Both the position numbers and the translations under genes were made by a program. A model generated the notes under the pieces. The model did not search any database. It saw only the letters and a program-made list of their open reading frames with translations, and had not been told where the DNA came from. Below are positions 48,287 through 58,905 of a stretch of DNA of 64,000 nt, piece by piece. Position 1 is the stretch's first letter; each line of letters begins with the position of its first letter. Source of the DNA: Iris pallida (taxonomy: Eukaryota; Streptophyta; Magnoliopsida; Asparagales; Iridaceae); the NCBI GenBank assembly GCA_029216955.1, contig JANAVB010003400.1:17625451-17689450 (forward strand), read 5' to 3'.

Positions 48287-49346
48287 TGTTGGCCCATTGG
48301 TCGTAGTCGAACCAGATTTTAATAATTGATCAAACTTTGTCTCGATATAAGGGCTACTTGGATTATTTGGACTCTTAGACAACTGCCAAAGAACTGCTAC
48401 CTATTTGTTCAAGACCAAAGCTGATTATTTGGACTCTTAGACAACTGCCAAAGAACTGCTACCTATCTGTTCAAGACCGAAGCTGATTTTGGACCGAGTC
48501 GTACTAACAAATAGGCTACCCAAAAAACGTTTTTAAAATATTCTATGTTTTGATAAACAACCCATTTTATAAAAGCTTTTAACTGCTTAAACTTTTTCTA
48601 CAAGCCAAAACCCAAAATCTGCTTTTAAAATGGCCAGAAAATCAAAAACAACTATAGGACAATTCGGCCAGAATTTGACCAGAATTTGCCTAGTGTACGT
48701 TGGATTTTAAACTTGGTCTTCCTGCAGTTACAGATGCAACGACTACTTGCCGAGATTTTCTCATATATCTGCCCAAATTCTGCCTGAATTCTGTCAGAAT
48801 TCTGACTTTGAAAAACCTATAAATAGAGAAGGATTTCATTCATTTCAATGCACTCATTCACTTTCTCATCTCTTCTCTCAAGCTTAAACGTCTTCCAAAG
48901 TGTTCTAAAGCTTTTAATTTCAAATCCCAAGCCAGTTACAATCCTCTAGTCGATTTGCCAGTGAGGTACGGTCTAGAAGCTTCAGAGTGATTGTAAACAG
49001 AGGCTTGATTGAAGAAAGATACTTCACAATTGAAGTTGGTCGAATACTTCGTATCAAAGCTCGTGTTTGTAGAAGTTGTAAGGACTTCGTATAAAAACTT
49101 GCGATATTTTCCAATAGTAGATTCAACTGGAAGCTAGAGTTCTTCCAACTGGAATAGTTCTCACAAGAGAGAAACCAGTATACATCGCCATCTTTGTATT
49201 TGCTTTCTGATCTCTGCCTTTATATTTATTTACTTGTGATATATACATTCTCTGTGATCTTGTTGCTAACTTTTTAATTAGTTATTTTTCGTTGCCTACT
49301 CTATTCACCCCCTCTAGAGTATTGCGCTTTATGATTTGTTCCTACA
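48287..49346 (+). repeat. Copia (SIRE-type) 3' LTR
   Basis: Matches 22055-23119 from TGTTGGCCC to CCTACA and is followed by the duplication CAAGT. It contains a 62-bp tandem duplication (48361-48484) not present in the 5' LTR. Confidence 0.92.
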
Positions 49347-49351
49347 CAAGT

Positions 49352-50745
49352 ATGGTGGCCCTTGGATCAACTACTCGGATGCCTCGGACGAGAGAAAGGC
49401 ATTCTAGTTTGCCCACTTCAAGATAACTAACGTATGTTGCTTTTAGTATAAATCATCTTTTATGCATATTATATAACTATCTATTTTAATTCTTGTAGAA
49501 AATATTTTTTATCTACCACATAAGGCTGAGACGAGAAGCAAGTTCATGTCGTTGCCGCCAAGTTGATTCGTGATGCAATCGACGACCAAAAGGTTCGAGA
49601 GCGCTCCGGAAGACCGATCCAAGGTTGGATCACGTCCGAGCAGTGGACTACGATGATGGCTAGATTCGATGATCCTAGGCACAAAGAACGGTCAAAAAGA
49701 CAAAGGCAGTTAGGACGAGGGCAGGGAAGTGGTGTGGTGGCTCGATTCCCATGACGAAACATTTTCGTCGTCTAGTATATATTTTATTGAATATATATTA
49801 TTTTAATGAAAGTACAAATAAATATTTAGTTTCAATAACAAAAAAATTATTTTAGCAGATACAGAGGGGTGAGGACGCCAACATGGTGACCGTCTTCCTG
49901 GCCACCTATCGGAAGGACGGAAAGCTCATCGATGATAGGGCCACGCAGAGCTATGTAAGTATTACTTTATGTTTTATTAACTTTAATATAACTTCGAAAA
50001 TATGTAATAGATATCCATATAGTTATTAGTAAGTACCTTAGACATTAGCAACTACGACTTAGACATTAGATATTAAATATTATGCTTATCGAAATGCATA
50101 CCTTTCTAGGATGCGTTTCTCAGGCCATGTGAGCATGCGAGTGCTAGTGCACCAGCAAAGGGAGGGATAGTACTTCCTCGCAGCCCTTCGGCCTCAGTGG
50201 GAGGACAAGCTCTGGATGATCGTCGTTGGTGGTCTTCAGAGGGGTACATACTACGGTACGGTATCCTACGATGCATTTGTGGCGATGCAGTCATCCAGGA
50301 CCCCCCTGGCAGTGTGCATTCTCCATAGCCCTCATAGGAGTCGGCCTGAGTCGACGAGAGATTGCATCACGGGTTGCTGAGCGGCGGGATGAGATATTGT
50401 AGAGGATTGTAGAGCAGTCCTAGTCTTAGCCGCAGACGGACGATGTGGCGCTCACCGCATGATTTGTTATGCTCGAGCGCACAATGAAGGAGATGAGCGA
50501 GAGGACAAATCGTGCCATTTAGGCGGAGAAGCGGACGCAGCTGGCCATGGGCGATCAGCTTTCGAAGCTGACGACTGTTATGGATTCATACAACTCTAGA
50601 TTGCCAGGCATGGAGCAGACGCTTCCTGCCTCCTCCTCCTCCTGCTATTGATGAGTCATCACTGGTAACGCTGACACCGGAGCAGTATAGGTACATGCTA
50701 TCCCAGATGCAGGGTCGTACTCCTCCTCCTACTAACCAGTAGTAG
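49352..50745 (+). pseudogene. CACTA-1 TNPA-like second gene, remainder
   Basis: Follows the copia duplication: YGGPWINYSDASDERK, then MIRDAIDDQKVRERSGRPI and ITSEQWTTMMARFDDPRHKE (49563-49754), NMVTVFLATYRKDGKLIDD (about 49880-49950), TMKEMSERTNRAI, and a Ser/Pro-rich end with TPEQYRYMLSQMQGRTPPP near 50675-50735. These parallel the CACTA-2 second gene piece by piece, with matching intron-like gaps. Stops and shifts are frequent. It shares the coiled-coil and tail architecture and probably bound subterminal repeats before decay. Confidence 0.75.
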
Positions 50746-51120
50746 TCCTTCATTGGACATATTGTTATGTGTTGTGTTGTGGTTTGTAGATCCATTATTG
50801 GGTTTTTATGTATTTATTTTATACATTTAGTGACAATATGTGTTATGTTGATCCATTGTTGGAACATTATTGGACAAACTCTTTTTATAGCCGTTTGGTA
50901 GTTGATTTGTCTCCACCCGACTATCTTATGTCTTTTTTATCGTTTATTCTGTTTATTTGATTATTGGTTCATCATTTGTTTCTGTATTGTTTTACCGGTA
51001 TTGAGTGTTCCACCGAAGGGTTCGACGAACCAAGAGAATTCTATGATGGGTTGCTCTAAGTCTACTGTTTGTAAATTGTAATTTAAACTACAGGTAGATT
51101 TTGGATGAAAAAAAAAGCAA
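50746..51120 (+). other. CACTA-1 3' noncoding region
   Basis: AT-rich sequence after the second gene. It contains ATTGAGTGTTCCACCGAAGG, whose reverse complement matches 35945-35965 in CACTA-2. No gene seen. Confidence 0.5.
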
Positions 51121-51592
51121 ACAAAATTTTGTTATTTTTTTGCAGTTTAGCGACGTTTAGCGACATTCAGCGATGCCTAGCGACAAGAGCAGACGTCGCT
51201 AAACGTGTATCAGAACGTCACTAGCCTGTATCGCAGACGTCGCGAACAGCCGCTATACGTCACTAACTGGCTGACATGGCAAATTTTGCCATGTCAATAA
51301 CATAGTCACTAGACGTCGCAAATAACGTCGTTAACTATTGAACTGTCGACGACATTTAGCAACATAAATATACATCGCTGATTAGCAACATCTTGTTGTT
51401 AATTATCGCTATCCAATAAAACAATAGCGACGTCACCACGTCGCTAACAAATGTCACAATAGCGACCAATAGCGACGATTTTTGTGTTAGCGACCAGGAA
51501 ATATACGATAAAGTATTTTTGTCCCTAAATTCGTCGTTAATTCTGAATAGCGACATTTTTTGTACTTGCTAAAGTGACTTATATTGGTTGTG
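51120..51592. repeat. CACTA-1 right subterminal repeats and terminus
   Basis: Dense TTAGCGACGT, ACGTCGCTA and AATAGCGAC words in both orientations, ending in GACTTATATTGGTTGTG. The terminus differs from the left end at a few bases. Confidence 0.82.
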
Positions 51593-51595
51593 GGT

Positions 51596-52300
51596 ACAAC
51601 GCATACTTGGCATAGTGAGCCTCAATCAAGATCTCTTTTCGGAGCACCTCATCATTTGGGACACATAGCCTTCCTTTTAACAACAACGAACCATCTTCAT
51701 GCCAGGTAAAATCTGCTGCTTCACCCTTTTCCATCAGTTCACAAATTTTTAGTCGTCGATATTTTGTGTAGTTTTAATTCTTTCAAACAAACTAGGCTCA
51801 AGTTGAAGTTGAGCGAATTGTGCATTTCAACCACGAATTCGAAGCTTAATTCCCATGTTCTTTAAGTCTTCTAATATCTTGCTAGCTATTGAAAGTGATC
51901 CCATAAATTTTTGACTCAACACATCTGCCACCACATTATTGTCAAGTCATATTCTTTGATAAGTTTCAACCAACACCTTTGCCGCAGATTTAAATCCTTT
52001 TGAGTAAATATATACTTAAGGGTCTTAGAATCGGTAAAGATCTCACTTTAACTGTCTGGAGGCTAATCCATATAAGTAATGCCACCATAACTTCAAAGCC
52101 AAAATTATTGCAACCAATTCTAGGTTATGCATCAGGTAATTTTCTTCCAGTGACTTTAACTGTTTGGAGGCATACGATATCACCTATAAATTTTGCATAA
52201 GTACACATCCTAATCCAAGTCCGGATGTATCGTTGTAAATCAAAAATCCCTTAGTTGAGCGACTGGTAAGTAAACCATCATATAGCTCATTGAGCAAGAT
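51596..52300 (-). pseudogene. Ty3/gypsy pol relic, RNase H and integrase N-terminus
   Basis: Minus-strand reading near 51960-52060 gives an RNase H tail like FTDHKSLKY followed by FTQKDLNLRQRCWLKLI-type sequence with errors. Near 51596-51640 it reads LIEAHYAKYALY, which joins across CACTA-1 to PGSTKMYKDL at 5889. Many stops. The relic fades toward 52300, and its LTRs are not recognisable. Confidence 0.75.
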
Positions 52301-52629
52301 TCCCATTTCATATTAATTCTTAGACTCGTTTTACATAATAAAATCCTGATTGTACATGTCGTTGATACAATTCGTGTACTCTCTTTGGTGGGGAGAACAA
52401 TTACTAGATGTTAAGCTACTTTTCACCGGTTCTTTGTGATGACCGTGATCCTTACATAAAGATATGGTAGCTAGAGACTTGATATAGGTTGTGAGCACCA
52501 CACAAAGCTACAGTACGGTAGACCTTGAGCTCGTGATGAACTACGGTAGTTACTTATCCCTATCATTGGCAGCCCACACGTGCGACCGTCCTCCTATTGA
52601 ATTTTATTTAGTAGTCTACGTTGTACCCC

Positions 52630-52693
<64 letters not shown>

Positions 52694-53430
52694 TGTAATT
52701 TTCGATATTCTATTATATGTATCTTGGTACGTATAAAGATCCGCTCCTATTTTCGGATTGCGAGTATGGTAGTATGTGTAGTCTGTGGACGGTATCGGGG
52801 GTAGTACGATGTATATAACAGAATATATAATCATGTCCACAATATTATATAAAATCACAATAACTAAGATATGAAAAACAATATGATGTATAAGCAAGAC
52901 TATAAAAAAAACAAAGCTAAGATAGAGAAAGATTGGAAGACATGTTAATGAAATATGTACCCTACAGACTTTTAAGGTACCAAGAAAGAATAAGACCATA
53001 TACCTCAGTGTCAATTCCGTGTCAATTCCGAAGAACCGAACCAGTTACTGTCGCCTAAGCTGTCAATGTTATGTTATCCAAATCCGAGTTGTCCACATTT
53101 TATATATACCAAGAAATTATATATTTGAGGGTATACATGTAATTACAAAATATGAAGTGATATACAAGAAGAGGGGGAAAAAGTATTAGAAAGGCATACA
53201 TGTAGAATTTTTCTAGGCGCTTTATATGCACATTAGACAACAACAGTACAGTATCTAGAAGTCTCCCATATTTGAAATTGTGAACGTTGAATTTTAATCT
53301 ATTAGTTCATTATTCCTTTTGCTTCCAATATAGAAGAAAACGAATTGTAGAAACTTAATTTTCTCCAGTAATGAGATAACCTAAGTTGGATGGATGCAGA
53401 AAACTAGGCAATTGCTGTGTCTTGTTAACT
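52301..53430. other. Intergenic region upstream of the PR-10 gene
   Basis: No convincing gene. The 132-codon minus ORF crossing the (TA)n tract is a repeat artefact. The left part may contain further unrecognisable retroelement debris; the right part is AT-rich promoter-proximal DNA. Confidence 0.5.
52635..52692. repeat. (TA)n microsatellite
   Basis: An uninterrupted TA dinucleotide tract of about 29 units, about 950 bp upstream of the PR-10 start codon. Confidence 0.97.
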
Positions 53431-53444
53431 TTGTTGGATAACTA

Positions 53445-53463
53445 TGACGTGCGTGATGAGTCA
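53445..53463 (+). promoter_or_regulatory. as-1-like element (TGACG-N7-TGAGTCA)
   Basis: TGACGTGCGTGATGAGTCA has two TGAC-type half sites with the 7-nt spacing of the classic as-1 site bound by TGA bZIP factors. It lies about 88 bp upstream of the TATA box of a pathogenesis-related gene. Salicylate responsiveness is inferred. Confidence 0.5.
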
Positions 53464-53548
53464 ATATTCAATTGAACAACGCCCTCCATTCTTGAATTAT
53501 CAACGACGACTTTTGAGCCTTGTCTCGGCACGAACTATTCCTATCCCT

Positions 53549-53557
53549 CTATATAAA
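53549..53557 (+). promoter_or_regulatory. TATA box of PR-10 gene
   Basis: CTCTATATAAACCC, about 100 bp upstream of the start codon. The expected start of transcription is near 53580, giving a leader of about 70 nt rich in CA. Confidence 0.75.
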
Positions 53558-53652
53558 CCCAGCCATGGCTCACAACATTCCACAACACATCGACATTTCT
53601 CCACATATAACAAACAACCAGCTAGCCCCTACTCATAATAAATAGAAGGAAA

Positions 53653-55082
53653 ATGTGGTTCCACGAGATCGAGTCCCCAGTCGATCCTGCTCGCCTGTTC
53701 AAGGCATCGATGGTCGACTGGCACAACATCGGTCCCAAGGTTATGCCTGAGATTATCACCAGTGTCGCAATTGTGTCGGGAGACGGCACTGCTGGAAGCA
53801 TAAGGCAGATCAATTTCACCTCAGGTGGGTTTAACAATAATAATTTAGATAATACTCAAGAAATTTATAGTCTTGTGGCTCAACCCAAGCATGTGGCTAT
53901 CTTGATAATTTAAAGTAAATTTTAATAACTTACTTTGGTATTCACCAATTTCAGATTTATAGGTATTATAGCTAGGTACTGTGTAATAAGCAGGCTTGCA
54001 AGTAAGTAAATAGTTAAGTTATATATTGTCATGCCATAACTAATGATGATCTTAGATCACGTTTTTGATTCATCAGAACTTGGAACATAAAAGTTATTTA
54101 TTTCCGTATGTTTGGCAAAGAACAGGATCCAGAAAGAAAAATAGTTTCCAAATAAAAAAAAAAATTAGACAAAAAAGTTTGCAGAATCAGAACTTGGGAA
54201 ATAAAAATTATTTATTTTTGTGTCTGGATGTGAAAGAAAGTAAACCAGAAAGAAAATATTTTTCAAACGGAAAATGCTTTATGTACCTCCTCCCTCCGAC
54301 ACATGGCCCACTCATATTCGCTCATGTCTTCCCCCAACTCTCCCCTATTTGCTTCGGCCAACGAGGGGGTGTCACGTGGCAGAGAAACATGGAGAGATAA
54401 AAATTTTGGAGATACATATAGCATCGTCTTTCCAAATGAAAGAAAAATAAACAAAGGAAAAGTTCTCCCACCCACCCAAGGATTTAGTTTCTTCCCAATT
54501 TTTTGTATTTATTAAAAATATTTAGAACTGAACTATCCAGACTGAAAGATATATTCTACTATATTCTGCCTTGTCAAACACCAAAATAAAAAAATTGATA
54601 AAAATTATAATTTTTTATGTCCATAAATACAATAAAAAATTATAAAAAAAATTCCGAGGCCTCGCACACAACCTACAAGCGAATTTGAGCGCAACTCAAT
54701 AAGTAGGATAGGCTTGCAATTTTTATTATTTGGATTTTAGTATTGAATTTGGAACTGACGTCGGTTGCCCAATTATATGCATGCAGCAATGCCTTACACC
54801 TACATGAAGGACCGATTGGATTTCATTGACCATGAACAACTGGAGTGCAAGTCTACTCTGGTGGAAGGTGGCGACCTGGGTAAGAAGCTGGAGACGGCCT
54901 CCTTCCACTTCAAGTTCGTGCCTGCAGCTGGCAACGGATGTGTTGTCAAGGTGGAGGCCACATGCAAAGCTATTCCAGGAGCTGCTTCCGAGAAGGACGC
55001 AGCAGAGGCGAAGGAGAGCGTCACCGCATTGATCAAGGCCGCAGAAGCTCATCTCCTTGCCAACCCGGCTGCCTATGCTTAG
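53653..55082 (+). CDS. PR-10 / Bet v 1 family protein, two exons
   Basis: Exon 1 is 53653-53824 and exon 2 is 54787-55082: 468 nt, 155 residues plus stop, the normal PR-10 length. The donor TCAG|GTGGGT and acceptor ATGCAG|CA split codon 58 (Ala) after its first base, the conserved Bet v 1 intron position. Motifs: EIESPVDPARLFKA at the N-terminus, glycine-rich loop SGDGTAGS around residues 42-49, LDFIDHEQLE, LVEGGDLGKKLE, and a C-terminal helix ending AEAHLLANPAAYA. No signal peptide, so cytosolic. The family binds small hydrophobic ligands (cytokinins, flavonoids, sterol-like compounds) and is induced by defence signals; a specific ligand cannot be read. By memory it resembles monocot AoPR1-type proteins. 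It is intact, the only host gene seen, and flanked by transposons on both sides. The start is supported by a TATA box about 100 bp upstream. Confidence 0.95.
53825..54786 (+). other. PR-10 intron (962 bp)
   Basis: GT-AG intron, much longer than the roughly 100 bp common in this family. It contains a 114-bp tandem duplication (starts near 54073 and 54187) and a small inverted-repeat element (54258-54440), both absent from any coding role. Confidence 0.9.
54258..54440. mobile_element. Possible MITE in the PR-10 intron
   Basis: Arms GGAAAATGCTTTATGTACC (from 54269) and the complement of 54408-54433 (GGAAAGACGATGCTATATG) pair with gaps over about 24 bp and somewhat beyond. AAAGAAAA-type words flank both sides, but an exact target duplication is not certain. 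Confidence 0.45.
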
Positions 55083-55204
55083 GCATTATATATTTGGTGC
55101 ATGATACAAATAAGGATGGCTGTGCATTTGAACAGGGTTTGAGGATGTCTGATGTTATAACTAGTCAACTGCTGTATTATATGTTCAGGCTGCAGATGCT
55201 ATTG

Positions 55205-55210
55205 AATAAA
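55205..55210 (+). terminator. Poly(A) signal of PR-10 gene
   Basis: AATAAA 123 bp after the stop codon, followed by T-rich sequence. Confidence 0.6.
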
Positions 55211-55329
55211 GTATCATATATGCTTCTCCATCTACCTAATCGTAGCTGTAAGTAAGACTAGTTTTTAATTCTTGCCCAGCCGCAAAAGGTGCATGTGTGC
55301 AACGAACAAATGAACCAGAGCTCATGGTG

Positions 55330-55570
55330 TAACATCGACCGGTTCAAGCCTGGACCAGCCCGAGCCTGCAGCCGGCCCGGCCCGCCCAAGCCCGAGCCCG
55401 TCCATATACAAATCCGGTCCGGACTGGGTTCACCCGTCCGAGCCCAAGCCTGGCCCGGCCCGGACCGGTTTGAAATTTTTTTTTTTAGTTCCAACGTTAG
55501 GCCCGGGTCAGCCCGGCCCGGTCAGGCCCGTCCGAGCCCATGTCCGGCCCGATCCGGCCGGCTGAACCGA
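55330..55570. repeat. hAT left subterminal GC-rich repeats
   Basis: Many direct and inverted copies of GCCCGGCCCG, CCGGTCCGG and GAGCCC words. Matching arrays lie at 58730-58900. ORFs in this stretch are artefacts. Confidence 0.8.
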
Positions 55571-56067
55571 ATTTTGGACTTTTTTTTTTCTATGAATCAT
55601 TGGGCCCCTTTTACCAAAATACTCCCATTTTGTGACCGTTTTAGGGCCGTTATAGGGGGTATTTTGGTCTTTTTGACCAAAATGACCAAAAATCCTCTAC
55701 AACAACTCTATTTTGAGGGTATTGGGGTCATTTGGCTTCCAAAATATCCTATAAATTTGCCATGAAACATATATTTCAAACACAAACAATTCAATCCTTC
55801 TCAAAAAAAAAAAAAAAAAAAATCTAAATCACAAAAAGGTTTCAAGAAAGTTATGCTCTAAATTCCGGCGATCTACGACTTCCCGATCAAGCAATTTCGG
55901 CGATCTACGACTTCCTCTTTCTAATTGTTTATTTTTTAATTTACATTTACGAAATAGTTTTCTTTCTTCCATCTCTCTAGTTTTTTGCGAAAAAACTAAT
56001 TTTTTATTATTTTTTCGGTATACTCCGTCTTTATAATCCTTTCTATATTTTTATTTCTCTTTTTAAA

Positions 56068-58168
56068 ATGGCGGACAAGGTTCAAACCAAGCTAATGATG
56101 CTTTTGAAATTTACAATTCTTTTTTTGAGAAAAATCTTATTCCTGAAGATTTAGTTGGTTCTCCTTCTGAAATTGGTAGCAATGTACCAAATGTTGTAAA
56201 GAGAAAGCAAAAAGCAAAAGTTTGAAAATTTTTTATTCTTCTTAATGAAACTAAACCTGATGGCCCACTTGTTTTAGATCAAAAAAGTGAACCAGTTTCG
56301 TACGGGACCCAATGCAAGAAATGTTCCTGTATATACAAATGGAAGAGGGGAGGTGACACGGTCACACTCTCAAGACACTACGATACTTGCTACGGCCCAA
56401 GCTCAATTCCGGCAACCCAAACTCATATAAGTTTTGGAGGCACTGCGGCTTCTTCGGTGGGTACGTTTTCCTATTCAGCTGCCCATCATAAAACTGAATT
56501 TACTAAATATATTATTGTTGATGAACTTCCATTCACTTCGGGTGAAAGTGAATCTTTATATGATTATGCCACAATTGCTTTAAATTTCTGTTTTAAGAGA
56601 GTTACTAGAGGCGCTGCTAGAAAAGAGGCTATTAGACTCTTTAAAGAAATGAGACTTGCTTTAAAAGAAACGTTTTCGCATGCTAATAAACTAGCCATTA
56701 CTTCTGATGTCTGGACAAGTAAACAAAATTATACTTATATAATTTGTATCACGGTACACTATATAGATTCATTGTGGATGTTGCAAAAGCGCATCGTCTG
56801 CTTAAAAAATTTAGAATTTTCACACACGGGCTCCGTAATTGCAACTTGTATTTCAAAACACTTGCGTGACTTTGATATTTACAATAAGATTCAATCTGTA
56901 TCTTTTGATAATGTTAGTAATAATACTGCTGCTATAAATTCATTGTTTTTATTATTTCAACCTATTTTGGAAGGTAGATTATTGCATATTAGGTGAGCTT
57001 GCCATATTATTAACTTAATTGTAAAAGAATGTCTTGAATTTTTTAGTACACATTTAGAAACTCTCATAAATTGTTTACACAGCTTGAACACGTCTCCAAG
57101 TAGGCAACAAGCTTTTAAAAACATATGTACACATTTTAGTACTCATTTTAGAAGATTTGTTAAGGATGTTCCACATAGATGGAATTCGACATATTTAATG
57201 TTAAAATCCGCACTTCCGTTTAAGGATGTTATTACATATTTTTGTAACATTGATCATAATTTTGAATATCCAATAACTAAAGATGATTGGGTAGTTGCTA
57301 CTTCTATATGTGAATTTTTGAATTTTTTTTACAAGGCTACATGCACTCTTTCTGGTGTTTATTATCCTACTTCTTGTTTAGCTTTATGAGAACTTTGTAA
57401 CATGTCTTACTTGTTTTCTAAATATAGAAATGTTCCAAATTTTGACTATGTTGTTAAGAGAATGGAACCTAAATTTACTAAATATTGGGGTGATGTACCT
57501 CTTTTATATTGTTTGTCTGTCATTTTTGATACTACCATCAAATTAGAGGGTGTAGAAGTTTTGTTAGATAGCTATGCAGATAACATGGAACTTAATCTTA
57601 TGGAATTGAAATGGAAAGTAAAGGTGGTTTTAGAAAGATTAGTACTAATTTATGAAGATAATGTTGTGCCGACCCGACCCACTCAAGTTAGTACAAGTAG
57701 TAGCTCTGGCATAGTGGACCACACCAGTCGTTTATTAAAAAGGAAGAAACAGAGACAATATTTTCAACCCACTCAAGAGTTTTCTTTGTATTTAAGTTCT
57801 TATGAAGAAAAGATAAATCTTCAAATCACTTCACCATTTTAGAATGGTGGAAAAAATACGACAAAAGATTTTCTATACTTTCTACAATTGCACGTTATCT
57901 ACTAATGGTGCCGGTGTCCACGGTAGCATCGGGGTCTTGTTTTAGTGCAGGATCAAGGATGTTGAGCCTAAAGAGGAGCCGGTTAAAGCCGGATATCTTG
58001 GAAGCTTGTGTTTGCGTTCAAGATTGGATTTTAGCAGAAAAAAGAACCCAAAACAAGAGGGATGAAGCTTATGACATCAATGAGCTGGACCTCGGATCGC
58101 TTGGATTGGGTGAAGCTTCTGCAACCGAGGAGGAGGAGCAAGAAGAACGACTTAAGTCTAAGGTATAA
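56068..58168 (+). pseudogene. hAT transposase (BED finger, RNase-H-like core, hAT dimerisation region)
   Basis: N-terminal acidic region, then a BED-type zinc finger near 56310-56390 (QCKKCSCIYKWKRGG, LSRHYDTC). The catalytic-core region contains LAITSDVWTSKQNYTYIICI and SVSFDNVSNNTAAI, followed by the conserved ACHIINLIVKECL, VPHRWNSTYLMLKSALPF and FTKYWGDVPLLYCLSVIFD. After a 1-nt slip near 57838 the dimerisation region reads EWWKKYDKRFSILSTIARYL, MVPVSTVASGSCFSAGSRML and ILEACVCVQDWI. Stops at about 56224, 56994 and 57387 break it. Total size and order fit plant Ac/Tam3-like transposases. Non-functional. Confidence 0.9.
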
Positions 58169-58169
58169 C

Positions 58170-58720
58170 CCTCAAAAAAAAAAAAATTCAAACTATCAAA
58201 CTTCAAAAAAAAATACTTTAAACTTTTAAAAACACTTTAAAAACTTTAAACTTTAAAAAAAAATTAAAAACTTTAAACTTTAAAAACTTTAAAACTTTAA
58301 AAAAATTTAAAAACTTTATTAAAAACTTTAAAACTTTCAAAAAATACTTTAAAACTTTAAACTTTAAAAAAAAAATTAAAACTTTAAACTTAAAAAAAAA
58401 CATTAAAACTTAAATTTTAACATTAAAACATTAAAACTTAACATATAACTTTAAAAGTAAAACTTTAAAATAAAACTTAAAAACTTTAAAATTTTAAAAC
58501 ACAAAAACTTGAAAACAAAATTTTTTAACGTTGCCTATGACAAGCAAAGCTTGTCTTGTCGGTCCCAAGCCTGGATAAAAGAGGAGGAAAAAATAAAACA
58601 AAATTTAATTAAAAAAAGAAAGTTAAGAAGATTAAAATAAAATAAATTAAAAGAATATAAAAGTTAAAAGAAAATGTCAAAAATCTAAAAAAAATAAAGA
58701 AAAAAAATGGAAAAAAATTA
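58170..58720. repeat. A/T-rich low-complexity tract (AAACTTTAAA words)
   Basis: Highly irregular repetition of ACTTTAAAAA over about 330 bp, then A-rich sequence. Lies in the 3' noncoding part of the hAT element. The Phe/Lys-rich minus ORF here is an artefact. Confidence 0.8.
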
Positions 58721-58729
58721 ACATAAATC

Positions 58730-58905
58730 GGACCGGCCCAGTCCTACCCAGACCGGGTCACTGGGCCGGGCTGGGTCTGCTCCATGCAAACCGGACCAGG
58801 CCAGGTCCGACCCGCTACTTGAACCGATCCGGACTGGGACCGGACCAAGCCCGGTTGGGCCGGGTATGATTGGCTGCGGGCCGGTCCGGTTTGGCCCGGA
58901 TCACA
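58730..58905. repeat. hAT right subterminal GC-rich repeats
   Basis: CCGGACC, GGGCCGGGC and GGTCCGACCC words in both orientations, matching the left array. Together with the terminal repeats they define the element ends. Confidence 0.8.

Larger units (their letters stand above)
22055..49346 (+). mobile_element. Ty1/copia element of SIRE/Maximus type with third ORF, split by TR-GAG
   Basis: LTRs TGTTGGCCC...TTACA lie at 22055-23119 and 48287-49346. Perfect 5-bp duplications CAAGT lie at 22050-22054 and 49347-49351. A methionine-tRNA-type primer site and a polypurine tract are present. Gag has two zinc knuckles and a coiled-coil insert, pol ends at 28134, and a separate ORF lies between pol and the 3' LTR; this layout is the SIRE hallmark. 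Own sequence: 22055-28259 and 46018-49346, about 9.5 kb. The intervening 28260-46017 is another element. Many stops; non-autonomous. Confidence 0.92.
5893..51592 (+). mobile_element. CACTA-1: En/Spm (CMC) DNA transposon, split by two retrotransposons
   Basis: The left end is CACTACCAAAATAAG. The right end, reverse-complemented, is CACAACCAATATAAG. Target duplications GGT lie at 5890-5892 and 51593-51595. Both ends carry subterminal arrays of GCGACGT words. The element's own sequence is 5893-8442, 21305-22054 and 49352-51592, roughly 5.5 kb in total. The rest is inserted Tekay (8443-21299) and copia (22055-49346). It carries decayed tnp2 and TNPA-like genes in plus orientation, fused by an internal deletion compared with CACTA-2. 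Its insertion interrupts the gypsy integrase relic. Confidence 0.9.

Noticed and set aside
52616..53014. Tyr-Ile-rich 132-codon minus ORF
   Set aside because: Translation of the (TA)n microsatellite and AT-rich flank.
53565..53645. Upstream ATG with good context (GCCATGG) as PR-10 start or uORF
   Set aside because: It lies only about 14 bp after the TATA box, upstream of the expected transcription start. Its 26-codon frame stops before the PR-10 ATG.
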